A stretch of DNA of 64,000 nt from Proteobacteria bacterium DTSAM18 (GTDB lineage: Bacteria > Myxococcota_A > UBA796 > GCA-2862545). The translations under genes and the position numbers were made by a program. Position 1 is the first letter of the stretch. Each line of letters opens with the position of its first letter. The DNA lies in assembly GCA_028767165.1 (NCBI GenBank), contig JARACJ010000003.1, forward strand, positions 248,001 to 312,000. The letters run 5' to 3'. This document shows, in pieces, positions 34,993 to 44,531 of the stretch. Under the pieces are notes generated by a model. It was not told where the DNA came from, did not search any database, and saw only the letters and a program-made list of their open reading frames with translations.

Positions 34993-37776
34993 TCAGCCGA
35001 GGGCGAGCGCCTCTTGGACCAGGGTTTGCTGTTCGGAGGCGTGCTTGCTGTGGGAACCGGTCGCGGGAGATGCCGCAGCCGCACGGCCCACATAGCGGGG
35101 TAGACGGACTTCGGGAAGCAGGTCGAGCCAGGACATCGCGATGTGCGACCAGGGACCCATGTTCTTGGGTTCCTCCTGGACCCACAGCACCTCGACGTGC
35201 TCGGGGAGGGCGTCGAGCGCTGCCTTGATCTCGTCGACGGGCAGCGGGAAGAGCTGCTCGACCCGGTGGATCAGGATGCTGGACGCGGCGTCGGTGTCCT
35301 TCAGGGCGGCGGCCAGGTCGTAGTAGACGCGGCCGGAACAGAAGATCACGCGCTTGACGCCATCGGCGGCCACATCCCGGGGATCGGCCAGCAGCGGCTG
35401 GAAGCTTCCGGATGCCAGATCGCTCATGGGCGACGTGGCGTCGGAGTGGCGCAGGAGGCTCTTGGGGGTGGCGAGCACCAGCGGCTTGCGCACCTTGCGG
35501 ACCATCTGGCGACGCAGGATGTGGAAGTAGTTGGCCGGCGTGGTGCAGTTGGCCACCTGGAAGTTGTCCTGGGCGGTCATCTGCAGGTACCGCTCGAGAC
35601 GGCAGCTGGAGTGCTCCGGGCCCTGGCCCTCGTATCCGTGGGGCAGGAGCATCACGAGGCCGCTGTTGCGGTTCCACTTCTGCTCGCTGGAGCTGATGAA
35701 CTGGTCGAACATGATCTGGGCGCCGTTGGCGAAGTCGCCGAACTGGGCCTCCCAGAGCACCAGGGCGTCCGGGGCGTCGACCGTGTAACCGTACTCGAAC
35801 CCGAGCACCGCGTACTCGGACAGGTTGGAGTCGTACACCTCGATCCGGCGCTGGTCGTCCTCGAGGTGGTTCATCGAGGTGTACAGCTCGCCGGTCCTGG
35901 CGTCGGTCCACACCGCGTGCCGGTGGGAGAACGTGCCGCGGCGGACATCCTGTCCGGTGAGGCGGACGGCGTAGCCCTCGGTGAGCAGGGAGCTGAAGGC
36001 CGCCTGCTCGGCCATGGCCCAGTCGAAGGGACGCTCGCCGTTGGCCACATCGAGCCGCTGCTTGAGCAGGCGGGTGACCTTGCGGTGGGGCGTGAAGCCG
36101 TCGGGCGCGGTGTTGGCCGCGGTGAGCAGGGCCTGCAGGCGCTCGGCGGGGACGGAGGTGTCGACCGCGTCGGACAGGGTGGCGCCACCCAGCTCGGACC
36201 AGGGGCCGACGCGGGGGGAGCTCTGCACGCCGTCGTAGGGCACGACCTCACCCTCGGGACGGTTGCCCTGGGCCTCCATGGCCTCGCGGGATGCGTCCAT
36301 GATGCGGGTGATGTCGGCGTCGGTCAGCAGGCCTCGGGCCTTGAGCTGCTCGCCCACGGCGTGGCGCGGGGTCTTGCGACGCTTGATGAGGTCGTACATG
36401 CGCGGCTGGGTGAAGCTCGGCTCGTCGCCCTCGTTGTGGCCGTACTTGCGGTAGCCGATGAGGTCGATGACCACGTCGCGGCCGAAGGCCTGGCGCCACT
36501 GCACGGCGAGCTTGACCACCGCGGCCACGGCCTCGGGGCGCTCGTCGTTGACGTGGAAGATCGGCACGCCGAGCATCTTGGCGAAGTCGGTGGCGTAGGG
36601 GCTGGAACGACCGTCCTCGGGGGAGGTGGTGAAGCCGACCTGGTTGTTGACCACGACGTGGATCATGCCGCCGACGCCGAAGCCCTCGAGCTCGGACATC
36701 TGCAGGTTCTCCGCCACGACGCCCTGCCCCACGAAGGCGGCGTCGCCGTGGACGAGCACGCCCATGGTCTGCTTGAGGGGCGCATGGCCGATGCCACGAT
36801 CCTGGCGGGACCGGATGCGACCGGCCACGACCGCGTTGACCGCCTCGAGGTGGGAGGGGTTGGGCGACAGGGACAGCAGGACCTCGTGGCCGTCGGCCGT
36901 GGTGGTCTGGCTGTCGTAGCCGAGGTGGTACTTGACGTCGCCGGCGATGTCCTTGGGCGTCTGGTCCTTGTACTCCTCGACGATGCGCCAGGCGGGCTTG
37001 CCGAGGACGTTGACCATGGTGCTCAGGCGACCGCGGTGGGCCATGCCCATCACGATCTCGTCGGCATGGTGACGGGCCGCCTCGGAGATCATCAGATCGA
37101 GGGCGCCCACGAGGGACTCGGAGCCCTCGAGGGAGAAGCGCTTGGCGCCGGGGAAGCGCACGTGGAGCAGGCGCTCGAAGTTCTCGGCATCGGACAGCTT
37201 GCGGAGCAGCCGCTCGGCCTCGGCCTTGCTCAGGGCGCCCTCGGCGGGAAGGGCCTCGATGCGATCCTGGACCCACGCCCGCTGGTCGGCGGACACGATG
37301 TGGGTGAACTCCACGCCGAAGGCACCGCAGTAGGCGCGCTGCAGGTGCTCCACGAGCTGGCCCACGGTGGCCTGATCGGCCATGCCCTCGACACCGGTGG
37401 TGTCGACCGTGGTGGCGAGATCACCCGTGGTGAGACCGTGGTAGCCGAGGGTGAGCTCGGGCATGGTGAGCTCGCGGGGACGATCGAGGGGATCGATCGT
37501 GCTGCGCGCGTGGCCCCAGTCGCGGTAGGCGTCGACCAGGCGTGCCACGCGGGCCTGCAGGCCGGCCTGGGCGGGGCTGACGGCCCCCTCGGCGGCGGCT
37601 CCCTTGGGGGCGAAGATGCTGCGACGGTCGGGGCCGGGCGGCGCGTGGATGCCGCTGGTGACCTCACCGTTGGTGGAGTCTTCGAAGAATGCGGCCCATT
37701 CGGGTTCTACAGATGCCGGATCCTGCAGCCAGTTTCGGTACTTGCTGTCCAGGAAGGTGGCGTTGGCGCCAGTCAT
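34993..37776 (-). CDS. sucA: 2-oxoglutarate dehydrogenase E1
   Basis: 927 residues from the ATG at 37776 (MTGANATFLDSKYRNWLQDP), close to the ~933 of E. coli SucA. No Shine-Dalgarno precedes that ATG; an in-frame TTG at 37794 has AGAGG 6 nt upstream and may be the true start, adding six residues. The TPP-dependent E1 signatures are clear: the SucA N-terminal hook, MGMAHRGRLSTMVNVLGKP, LHVHGDAAFVGQG-like 'VHGDAAFVGQGVVAENLQMS', IDLIGYRKYGHNEGDEPSFTQP, and the C-terminal QFGDFANGAQIMFDQFISS. It decarboxylates 2-oxoglutarate and succinylates the E2 lipoyl group. Confidence 0.95.
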   Translation of the reverse strand: MTGANATFLDSKYRNWLQDPASVEPEWAAFFEDSTNGEVTSGIHAPPGPDRRSIFAPKGAAAEGAVSPAQAGLQARVARLVDAYRDWGHARSTIDPLDRPRELTMPELTLGYHGLTTGDLATTVDTTGVEGMADQATVGQLVEHLQRAYCGAFGVEFTHIVSADQRAWVQDRIEALPAEGALSKAEAERLLRKLSDAENFERLLHVRFPGAKRFSLEGSESLVGALDLMISEAARHHADEIVMGMAHRGRLSTMVNVLGKPAWRIVEEYKDQTPKDIAGDVKYHLGYDSQTTTADGHEVLLSLSPNPSHLEAVNAVVAGRIRSRQDRGIGHAPLKQTMGVLVHGDAAFVGQGVVAENLQMSELEGFGVGGMIHVVVNNQVGFTTSPEDGRSSPYATDFAKMLGVPIFHVNDERPEAVAAVVKLAVQWRQAFGRDVVIDLIGYRKYGHNEGDEPSFTQPRMYDLIKRRKTPRHAVGEQLKARGLLTDADITRIMDASREAMEAQGNRPEGEVVPYDGVQSSPRVGPWSELGGATLSDAVDTSVPAERLQALLTAANTAPDGFTPHRKVTRLLKQRLDVANGERPFDWAMAEQAAFSSLLTEGYAVRLTGQDVRRGTFSHRHAVWTDARTGELYTSMNHLEDDQRRIEVYDSNLSEYAVLGFEYGYTVDAPDALVLWEAQFGDFANGAQIMFDQFISSSEQKWNRNSGLVMLLPHGYEGQGPEHSSCRLERYLQMTAQDNFQVANCTTPANYFHILRRQMVRKVRKPLVLATPKSLLRHSDATSPMSDLASGSFQPLLADPRDVAADGVKRVIFCSGRVYYDLAAALKDTDAASSILIHRVEQLFPLPVDEIKAALDALPEHVEVLWVQEEPKNMGPWSHIAMSWLDLLPEVRLPRYVGRAAAASPATGSHSKHASEQQTLVQEALALG

Positions 37777-38038
37777 CAGGCTGGTCGGCAGCAATGGTAG
37801 CCTCTCTGTCCTCTGGGAGGGGGACGGACCTGTGGTGGTCCGCCCCTGTCTAATGGTTTCAGCGCTAACCATCGATTGCTTTTTTCACAACCAAGACGGA
37901 AGCGCGGGAACCTGTGTGCCTGCTCATCCGACGGCGTGGCGGGATGTCGTGGAAGCCTCCGGTTCTACCCGGAGCCGACAGGGTGTATTGTACAGACCAA
38001 TCCCCATCGTTTGTCTCCTCTTCCGCCAGAAAGGTGTC

Positions 38039-41000
38039 ATGACCGCACACCCAACGGATCCCGTTCTCGCCGCCTACGAGGTGCTCACGGGCAGACGACC
38101 CAGCGCGGGCAAGCCTCCACCGCCTTCCGTTCCGTGGCGACCAGAAAGTCCGAAACATCGGAAGAGACTCGTCCAGGTGCTGGCCTGGTGGGTGAAGAAC
38201 AAGCGCCGCCTCCGGCCCCGCCTCGAGGACGCGCCCTCCCTCAAGCCGAACATCCGCGCCACCCAGGAGGCGCTCCGGATGGGCGAGGTCGTGTGCCACA
38301 CCGCGTGGGGTGGCGAGACCCGGGTCCTCGTCGAGGACCTGCTCGACGACAATGTGGTCTTCGCGCGGCTGGCTGGCTTCCAGCGCGGCTACGAGGTCCG
38401 ACCACAGGGCGAGTGGGAGCCCTGGGACCGCATCCTGGCCTGGTCGGAGCAGCCCGGCGACGCGCCGGCCGGGGTCTTCGACCTCCCCGCTGCGTACCGG
38501 CGCCTCGACAACGCCTCGATGCCGCTCCTCGGGTGGCGGCTCGACGTCATCGCCGGGATCGAGACCGTCATGGGCCACGGCCAGACCGTCCGGTTCCGGC
38601 ACCCCCGGTGGCCGGAGCCGATCCGCCTGCGGCTGTCGGAGGCCGCGAGCGCCATCCCCGCGAGCCACGACGTCCTCGAGCGGCTGGGATCCCGACCCCT
38701 GTACGCCGGTCCCGGCTGGGGGCTCGCACGGCTCGACCACATCGATCCCCTCACCCGCCAGGTGCACCTGGACACCGTGCCCGCCTTCAAGGGCCAGCAG
38801 TCCGCCCGGGTCCAGCTCGAGCTCGACACCTTCCTGGCGCACAACGGGGAGCTGGCGGGGCCGGTGCGCGCATGGGTGCTGGCGCAGCTCGACGAGGTCC
38901 GGCGCCGCATGGAGGCCCACGCCTCGGCCGGCGGTCAGTGGGTGCTGCCCCCCCAGGTGCGGGAGAAGGTGGGGCTGCACACGCTGCCCCTCACGGGGTG
39001 GCGGCTCTCGACGCGGGCCTTCGCGCAGGTCGGCACGGGCCAGGTGCACCTGGTGCACGAGCTGCAGCCCCAGGGCATCCAGCTCGGACTGCCCGACGCC
39101 CTGGCGGCGCAGAAGCGGGAGGTGCCCGCGGGCCAGCGCCTCATGGACGACCCCTCCTGGGTGGCCGACGGCGAGCTCGGCTTCCTCCGCGCCGCCCGGC
39201 CCACCGGGCTGTTGTTCACGCCCCGGCCCGGCCAGACCCTGCACGAGGGCGGAGAGGTCGGCTACGCCGAGTGGCTCTCCCGCAACCCCACGCTGGCCCC
39301 GCTGCTCCTGCAGTGGAAGCCCCGCCTCGGCGTCGAGGTCACCTCCCCGGAGCTCTTCGAAGGCCTGCGGGCGCTGCGCGAGGCAGGGCAGCTTCCCCCC
39401 ATGTCCCGTCTCGACAGCGTGCTCACCACCCCGCTGCCGGATCTGCAGGCCGATGGGGCCATCGAGCGGCTGGCGGAGTTGTTCGTGCACCCCGAGCTGC
39501 TGCCGCCGATCAGCTGGACGGGGCCCCACGGCGCCACCTGGCGCTGGATCGGCGTGACCCCGGAGGGGATGTTCCGGGTGGCGGTCGACGATCTGGTGGC
39601 CACCCACCGTGCCCTGCCCGGCGAGGCGGCCGACGGCACGCCCATCAGCCAGGATCGCTCCCGCCTCACGGTGCTCGAGCTCACCCCCTGGCAGCTCGCC
39701 TTCGCCCACCCTCCCCTCGCCCGCACGCTGGCGGAGTGGCAGATCCACACCGGACTGCTCGATGCCTCGGGTGAGCCGGTGGGGCGCGCCGAGCGGCTGT
39801 CGATGATGCTCGACCGGGCCACCGGCGAGCTGCAGACACGCATCCGGAGCGCCTCGGAGCACCTGCGGGTCTCGGAGCACCTCGGCGAGGCCCAGAGCCG
39901 CCGGGCGGCGCTCACCCTGCGGATGCAGCGCATGCGCGCCAACCTGCAGGAGCTCGAGGCAGGTCGGGGCGTGCACGTCTTCCTCGACGACTCCGAGCTC
40001 GCGCGCCTGGGCGTCGGGCTCGCGGTGGGCGGTGTGCACGGTGCCGTCTGGCGTGCCGGAGACGACCGCATCCGGGTCACGTCCGCCATCTCCAGCCACT
40101 TCATGGGGCGCTACCGCCTCATCCAGCTCGGAGGCGGCGACAGCTTCTCCGACAAGCCCAGCGGCCCGAGGATCTCGGCACTGCTCGAGCGCATCGAGAA
40201 CACGGTGGCGAAGGCGCTGGTCGACGTCGTCAACGTCGACGAGGCATTCGAGCGCGCGCTGGATGCCATCGCCACGGCGGGCGACGAAGGCGGCAGCGAC
40301 ACCCCCTACTGCAGCCACGTGGCGCTCCTCACCCACCTCGACTCCGGTGCCAGCACCCTGTACTGGTCGGGCAACAGTGGCGCCTGGCTGTCCCTCAACG
40401 ACAAGCTCGCCCTGCGTCCCCTCACCCACGACCACACGATCGACGGCCTCGTGGCCCTGGCCCACCAGGCCGGGCTCGATCAGCCCGACGCAGTGGCCTT
40501 CGCCCTGAGCCTCATCGCCCGGCGCGTGCGGCGCAAGGATCTCGAGGAGCTCGACGAGGACCTCCTCCTCCGTGCGGCGCAGAAGTACGCCGACACCGGC
40601 CGCCGCAAGGCCATCCGGGCGGCACTGGGCGGCAACCGTGAGCGCATGGTCGAGGAACACGAGCGGCTGGCCGCCCTGCTGGCGAGCTACCGGGAGGCCT
40701 ACGGGGCCCGCCGCGTGGCCTGCGACCCCGTGGAACAGGGCAAGGCCATGATCTTCCGGCGCCGCCTGCAGCTGGTACGCGACAGCCGCATCGTGCTGGC
40801 CACCGACGGCCTGCGGGTGCAGCTCGATGGCGACCCCCTGTACGTGTGCCGGGCCCTCTCCCAGCCGGAGCCCCAGCGCGCGGCGGAGTGGCTGGCCGAC
40901 TCCCCGGGCGAGCAGGAGGGCGCCACCGACGACCTGGCCGTGGTGGTGGTCGATCTGCCGCGGGAACAGCGGGGCCCGGGATCACGCACCCGCAGGAAGA

Positions 41001-41800
41001 ACGCCATCTACCGGCTCACCGAGGATCAGACCCACCTGCACGAGGGAGGCATCGTCCCCGGCATCGCGGGCGCGGTCGCCCTGCGCATCAACCCCCGGCA
41101 GCTCGGCCGGTTCCACGGCGAGATCAACGACATGATCCGCCTGCACAAGGCGCCTGCTCCCGAGTCCGACCCCAGGGGCTTCGTCCAGGCGGTCTGCGCC
41201 TGGGCCTTCAAGCGCAAGCCCATGAAGAAGAGCGCCGTGCGCGACGGCGAGCGGGTGCGGGATCTGCACCTCGTCTTCCAGGAGCCCAACGAGTCCGTGC
41301 AGGACGAGACCCTGATGGTGTTCTGCATGCTGCGGCGCTTCGGCGTCCGCTGCCGCTACGTGTCCGGCCTGCGCCTGCGGGGCGAGACGTCCCAGGTCCC
41401 CTCGGCCGCCTGCTGGCTCGAGTTCCGGGACGCGAAGGGGTGGCACATCGTCGATCTCGGCCTGTCCCGCAAGGCGGTGATGGTGCCCCGCGACAAGGCC
41501 TACGTCCGTGGCGCGCAGGCGGGCGGCGCACTCGCGGGCCGCACCTCCTGGCACCGCTGGCTGCCCGATCCCGTCACGTGGGTCGAGATCGCCACGGGCG
41601 AGTGCCCGCCGTCCGACCCCGATCCGTGGCTGCGGCTGCAGAGCCTCGGCCATCCCGTCACGCCGACCCAGCCGGTCAGCCGACCGCGAGCCACGCCGCA
41701 TGAGACCGTCACGCCGAGCGCGAGCCGGGCGCCCGTGACCGAGGCGCCTCCGGAGGAGAAGGCGCCGGCACAGAGCGGTTGGCTCGAGCTCGACTTCTGA
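38039..41800 (+). CDS. 1253-residue multidomain protein with PP2C-like and transglutaminase-like regions
   Basis: The ATG at 38039 is preceded by AAGGTG; the frame is open further left but that part overlaps the sucA start. The first ~640 residues have no domain I recognise but contain several ~150-residue stretches with similar 'PGWGLARLDHIDPLTRQVHLD' and 'GTGQVHLVHEL' strands. Residues ~655-965 look like a PP2C phosphatase: STLYWSGNSGAWLSLNDKL and LRPLTHDHTIDGLV parallel GDSRAYL...LT-DHS, VLATDGLRVQL parallels CSDGL, and DDLAVVVVDL parallels DN-TVVVV. Several metal-binding Asp are changed, so activity is doubtful. Residues ~1037-1147 resemble a transglutaminase core (DETLMVFCMLRRFGVRCRYV then SGLRLRG; ACWLEF; WHIVDLG) without the catalytic Cys and His in the usual places. 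No signal peptide or membrane segment is seen. It stands alone. Confidence 0.75.
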   Translation: MTAHPTDPVLAAYEVLTGRRPSAGKPPPPSVPWRPESPKHRKRLVQVLAWWVKNKRRLRPRLEDAPSLKPNIRATQEALRMGEVVCHTAWGGETRVLVEDLLDDNVVFARLAGFQRGYEVRPQGEWEPWDRILAWSEQPGDAPAGVFDLPAAYRRLDNASMPLLGWRLDVIAGIETVMGHGQTVRFRHPRWPEPIRLRLSEAASAIPASHDVLERLGSRPLYAGPGWGLARLDHIDPLTRQVHLDTVPAFKGQQSARVQLELDTFLAHNGELAGPVRAWVLAQLDEVRRRMEAHASAGGQWVLPPQVREKVGLHTLPLTGWRLSTRAFAQVGTGQVHLVHELQPQGIQLGLPDALAAQKREVPAGQRLMDDPSWVADGELGFLRAARPTGLLFTPRPGQTLHEGGEVGYAEWLSRNPTLAPLLLQWKPRLGVEVTSPELFEGLRALREAGQLPPMSRLDSVLTTPLPDLQADGAIERLAELFVHPELLPPISWTGPHGATWRWIGVTPEGMFRVAVDDLVATHRALPGEAADGTPISQDRSRLTVLELTPWQLAFAHPPLARTLAEWQIHTGLLDASGEPVGRAERLSMMLDRATGELQTRIRSASEHLRVSEHLGEAQSRRAALTLRMQRMRANLQELEAGRGVHVFLDDSELARLGVGLAVGGVHGAVWRAGDDRIRVTSAISSHFMGRYRLIQLGGGDSFSDKPSGPRISALLERIENTVAKALVDVVNVDEAFERALDAIATAGDEGGSDTPYCSHVALLTHLDSGASTLYWSGNSGAWLSLNDKLALRPLTHDHTIDGLVALAHQAGLDQPDAVAFALSLIARRVRRKDLEELDEDLLLRAAQKYADTGRRKAIRAALGGNRERMVEEHERLAALLASYREAYGARRVACDPVEQGKAMIFRRRLQLVRDSRIVLATDGLRVQLDGDPLYVCRALSQPEPQRAAEWLADSPGEQEGATDDLAVVVVDLPREQRGPGSRTRRKNAIYRLTEDQTHLHEGGIVPGIAGAVALRINPRQLGRFHGEINDMIRLHKAPAPESDPRGFVQAVCAWAFKRKPMKKSAVRDGERVRDLHLVFQEPNESVQDETLMVFCMLRRFGVRCRYVSGLRLRGETSQVPSAACWLEFRDAKGWHIVDLGLSRKAVMVPRDKAYVRGAQAGGALAGRTSWHRWLPDPVTWVEIATGECPPSDPDPWLRLQSLGHPVTPTQPVSRPRATPHETVTPSASRAPVTEAPPEEKAPAQSGWLELDF

Positions 41801-41804
41801 TCGC

Positions 41805-43622
41805 CTAGCGCTGGGCCTCGACCCAGGCCTTCATGTGCTCCTCGAGCACGGGCAGCGACAGGGCGCCCTCCCCGAGGAGGGTGTCGTGCCATGCCGACAG
41901 GTCGAACCGATCGCCCAGGGTCTCCTCGGCCTCGCGACGCATGCGCAGGATCTCGAGCTGGCCCGTCTTGTACGCCACGGCCTGACCGGGCCAGGCGATG
42001 TAGCGGTCGATCTCGTTGGAGATGTTGTTGGTGGCGAGCGGAGTGTTCTCGAGCAGGTAGGTGATGGCCTCGTCGCGGCTCCAGCCCATCGCGTGGATGC
42101 CGGTGTCGACCACCAGGCGGCCGGCGCGCCAGGCATCGAAGGAGAGCATGCCCATGCGGGACCAGTCGTCGCTGTACAGACCCATCTCCTCGGCGAGGCG
42201 CTCGGTGTACAGGGCCCAGCCCTCCACGAAGGCGGTGGCGCCGCCGAAGCGGTGGAACGCGGGGGTCTCCGGCAGCTCGTAGGAGCGCGCGATCTGGAAG
42301 TGATGGCCGGGCACGGACTCGTGGTAGGCCAGCACCTCGGCCTCGTGACGGGGGCGCGTGGTGGGCGCGTAGGTGTTCACGAAGTACTCGCCGGGCTTGG
42401 AGCCATCGGCGGCGGGCTGGCGGTAGTACGCGATCGTGGTGTAGGGCGCCTCGTGGGCCGGGATCTCGGTGACGACGCAGGGGGTCTCGGGGAGCACGCC
42501 GAAGAATTCGGGCGCCTTCGCCTCGGCGCGGCGCAGGGCGCTCTCGGCCGTGGCGACGATCTCCTCGGCGGTCTGGAAGCGCAGCTCGGGCGCCTCGCGG
42601 AGGTGCTGGAAGATCGTGGCGAGATCATCACTGCCGACCGTCTGCGGGCCGAGGGCGCGGAACTCGGCGTGGATCTTCTCCATCTGCTTCAGCCCGATCT
42701 CGTGGACTTCCTTCGCGGGGCGGTCGATCGTGGTGAAGTTGCGCACCCGGGCGTCGTAGCAGGCCTCGGGCAGGTCGAGGTGGGCCAGGCCGGGCTGATC
42801 GTCGCTGCGGGCCACGAGCAGGAAGTCGTCGGCCAGCGCGTTGCGGTAGCGCTGGACGGCGGGCCGGACCTGCAGCGACAGCAGGTTGGCCTGCTCGGCC
42901 ATGAGCGCCTTCGTGTGCTCGGCGTTGCGGCCCGTGAGCTGCAGGTGCACCGTCCAGGCGTCGTCGGACTGCTCGAGGATGCCGTCCATCTGCTGGATGA
43001 TCGACTGGATGGAGGTGGCGTTGGCCACGAGCCCCTTGTCGCGACCGCGCTGCAGGTTGGCGAGGCGCTGGTCGACGGTGGCGGGCCAGGCGGCGAGCTT
43101 GTCGAGGTAGCGGCGGGAGCCCTCGGGGGTGCTCACGTCGAGGGTGTCGGCGTCGGAGAACAGGCCGGAGACCACGTTGGAGCGGGGGTTCAGGCTCCAC
43201 AGGTGGAACTGGCACACCTGGCTGTCGACGGCGGCCTGCTGCTGCCCGATGAACAGGGACAGGAACCGTGCATCGGCGGGGTCGGAGAGCGTGCCCTCCA
43301 GTGCCTGTGCGCGCTCCAGGAACGACCGGGCCTCGGCCTGTCGTGCCTCGATGGCCTGCAGGCTGTTGTCGTCGACGTCGCCGTCGAAGCTGTGCAGGCC
43401 GAGGCTGGAGGCCCAGCTCGGGCTGGCCGTGAGCGTGGCCTGCCAGTGGTCGAGCAGCAGGGCGGCGAGGCGGTCATCGGTGACGCCGGCCGTCGCCATC
43501 TCCTCCAGCGTGACCATGTCGCGGGCCCGGGCCGGATCCTCCTCGGGCTGGGTGCTGCTGGTGGGGATCTTGGGGCCGCATGCGGCGAGGAGGCCGAGGA
43601 GGAGGACGCGGGCGCTGGTCAT
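41805..43622 (-). CDS. DUF885-family lipoprotein, putative zinc peptidase
   Basis: 605 residues from the ATG at 43622 (TGATG overlap with the upstream gene). MTSARVLLLGLLAAC is a lipoprotein signal with Cys15. The DUF885 (PF05960) signature lies near residue 434: YHESVPGHHFQIA, with Glu in FVEGWALYTERLA about 30 residues later as the further ligand, fitting an alpha-helical gluzincin peptidase. Typical family pieces such as SNEIDRYIAWPGQAVAYKTGQ are present. It is likely a periplasmic, lipid-anchored metallopeptidase; the substrate is unknown. It is the last of four overlapping genes (44851 leftward to 41805). Confidence 0.88.
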   Translation of the reverse strand: MTSARVLLLGLLAACGPKIPTSSTQPEEDPARARDMVTLEEMATAGVTDDRLAALLLDHWQATLTASPSWASSLGLHSFDGDVDDNSLQAIEARQAEARSFLERAQALEGTLSDPADARFLSLFIGQQQAAVDSQVCQFHLWSLNPRSNVVSGLFSDADTLDVSTPEGSRRYLDKLAAWPATVDQRLANLQRGRDKGLVANATSIQSIIQQMDGILEQSDDAWTVHLQLTGRNAEHTKALMAEQANLLSLQVRPAVQRYRNALADDFLLVARSDDQPGLAHLDLPEACYDARVRNFTTIDRPAKEVHEIGLKQMEKIHAEFRALGPQTVGSDDLATIFQHLREAPELRFQTAEEIVATAESALRRAEAKAPEFFGVLPETPCVVTEIPAHEAPYTTIAYYRQPAADGSKPGEYFVNTYAPTTRPRHEAEVLAYHESVPGHHFQIARSYELPETPAFHRFGGATAFVEGWALYTERLAEEMGLYSDDWSRMGMLSFDAWRAGRLVVDTGIHAMGWSRDEAITYLLENTPLATNNISNEIDRYIAWPGQAVAYKTGQLEILRMRREAEETLGDRFDLSAWHDTLLGEGALSLPVLEEHMKAWVEAQR

Positions 43623-44098
43623 CAGGAGGACTCCGGCGAAGTCGGGGGCGACAGGTGGCTCATCAGGCGCTTCCAGCCACGGGGCTTCACCGGGGTCTGG
43701 AGCACGACCGTTGTATGCCCATCCGGATCCACAAGCCAAGCGACACCCATGCCGACCGGTGCCTCACGGAGCGCCGCCCGCACGCCATCGGGGAGCTCGT
43801 GGTGGCTCGACAGCTCGATCTGTCGGGGTTGCAGGCCGAGAGCCTCGAGCTCGTGCATCTGCTGGCGCGAGAAGGAGGCGTAGGCACCGGGCACGACACG
43901 GAGGTGCCACTCACCATCGCCGGGCATCCCACCCGCTTCGGGCGCACGATCCGTCTCGAAGTTGTCGAGCCCCTGCTTCGCCCACTGGGCGTCGAAGGTC
44001 ACGAGGCGATCACGCAGCTCCTCGGCTGCCTGCTGGAACCCGACCTTCATCAGGCCGGCAAGCTGCTTCCAGGGATCGGTGTCAGGATGCTTCTTCAT
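43622..44098 (-). CDS. hypothetical protein in the DUF885 operon
   Basis: 158 residues from the ATG at 44098 (MKKHPDTDPWKQLAG), which overlaps the end of the membrane-protein gene by 17 nt. It looks like a helical N-terminal half (KVGFQQAAEELRDRLVTFDAQ) and a mixed C-terminal half (MHELEALGLQPRQIELSSHH, GVAWLVDPDGHTTVVLQTP). No signal peptide, Cys or membrane segment. No family is recognised. Tight coupling (TGATG) with the DUF885 gene suggests they act together or share expression. Confidence 0.65.
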   Translation of the reverse strand: MKKHPDTDPWKQLAGLMKVGFQQAAEELRDRLVTFDAQWAKQGLDNFETDRAPEAGGMPGDGEWHLRVVPGAYASFSRQQMHELEALGLQPRQIELSSHHELPDGVRAALREAPVGMGVAWLVDPDGHTTVVLQTPVKPRGWKRLMSHLSPPTSPESS

Positions 44099-44531
44099 CG
44101 GGGGAGACCACCGGGACATCGCGGTAGTGGAAGTGGACGCGGGACGAAGGCCTGCGGTGGTGGAAGGCCGAGAGCGAAGAGGCCACCACCACGATGCCAT
44201 AACCCGCCCAGGCCACCGACTCCCAGGCGGGGGTAGGTCCCATTCCCCGGAGTGCGGCCAGCGCCACATACGCCACCACCACCCATCCGACCATGTCCGC
44301 GCGTCCGAGACCTGCTCTCGCGTTGCGCTGCCAGCACCACAGGGCCACGACACCCGCCCCCAGGGGAAGCCAGGGGGTGGTCGGACCGGCGAACTGCAAC
44401 GAGGCCAGCAACAGGCCCGCGACCATCGGCCCGAGGTCCCGGTAGGACCACAGGGTGAGCCAGAGGAGCGAGACCGCCAGCGCACCGGCGGACAGCCACA
44501 CGTCGGCTGGCACCTCGGCCAGGGCGTCCAT
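44082..44531 (-). CDS. small integral membrane protein
   Basis: 149 residues, ATG at 44531 overlapping the upstream stop (TGATG). Hydrophobic stretches at about 12-28, 36-50, 53-66, 79-95 and 106-122 (for example LSAGALAVSLLWLTLW, MVAGLLLASLQFAG, VGWVVVAYVALAAL) indicate four or five membrane helices; a short charged tail follows (HHRRPSSRVHFHYRDVPVVS). No family is recognised. It is the second gene of the DUF885 operon, after another small membrane protein. Confidence 0.7.
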   Translation of the reverse strand: MDALAEVPADVWLSAGALAVSLLWLTLWSYRDLGPMVAGLLLASLQFAGPTTPWLPLGAGVVALWCWQRNARAGLGRADMVGWVVVAYVALAALRGMGPTPAWESVAWAGYGIVVVASSLSAFHHRRPSSRVHFHYRDVPVVSPDEEAS

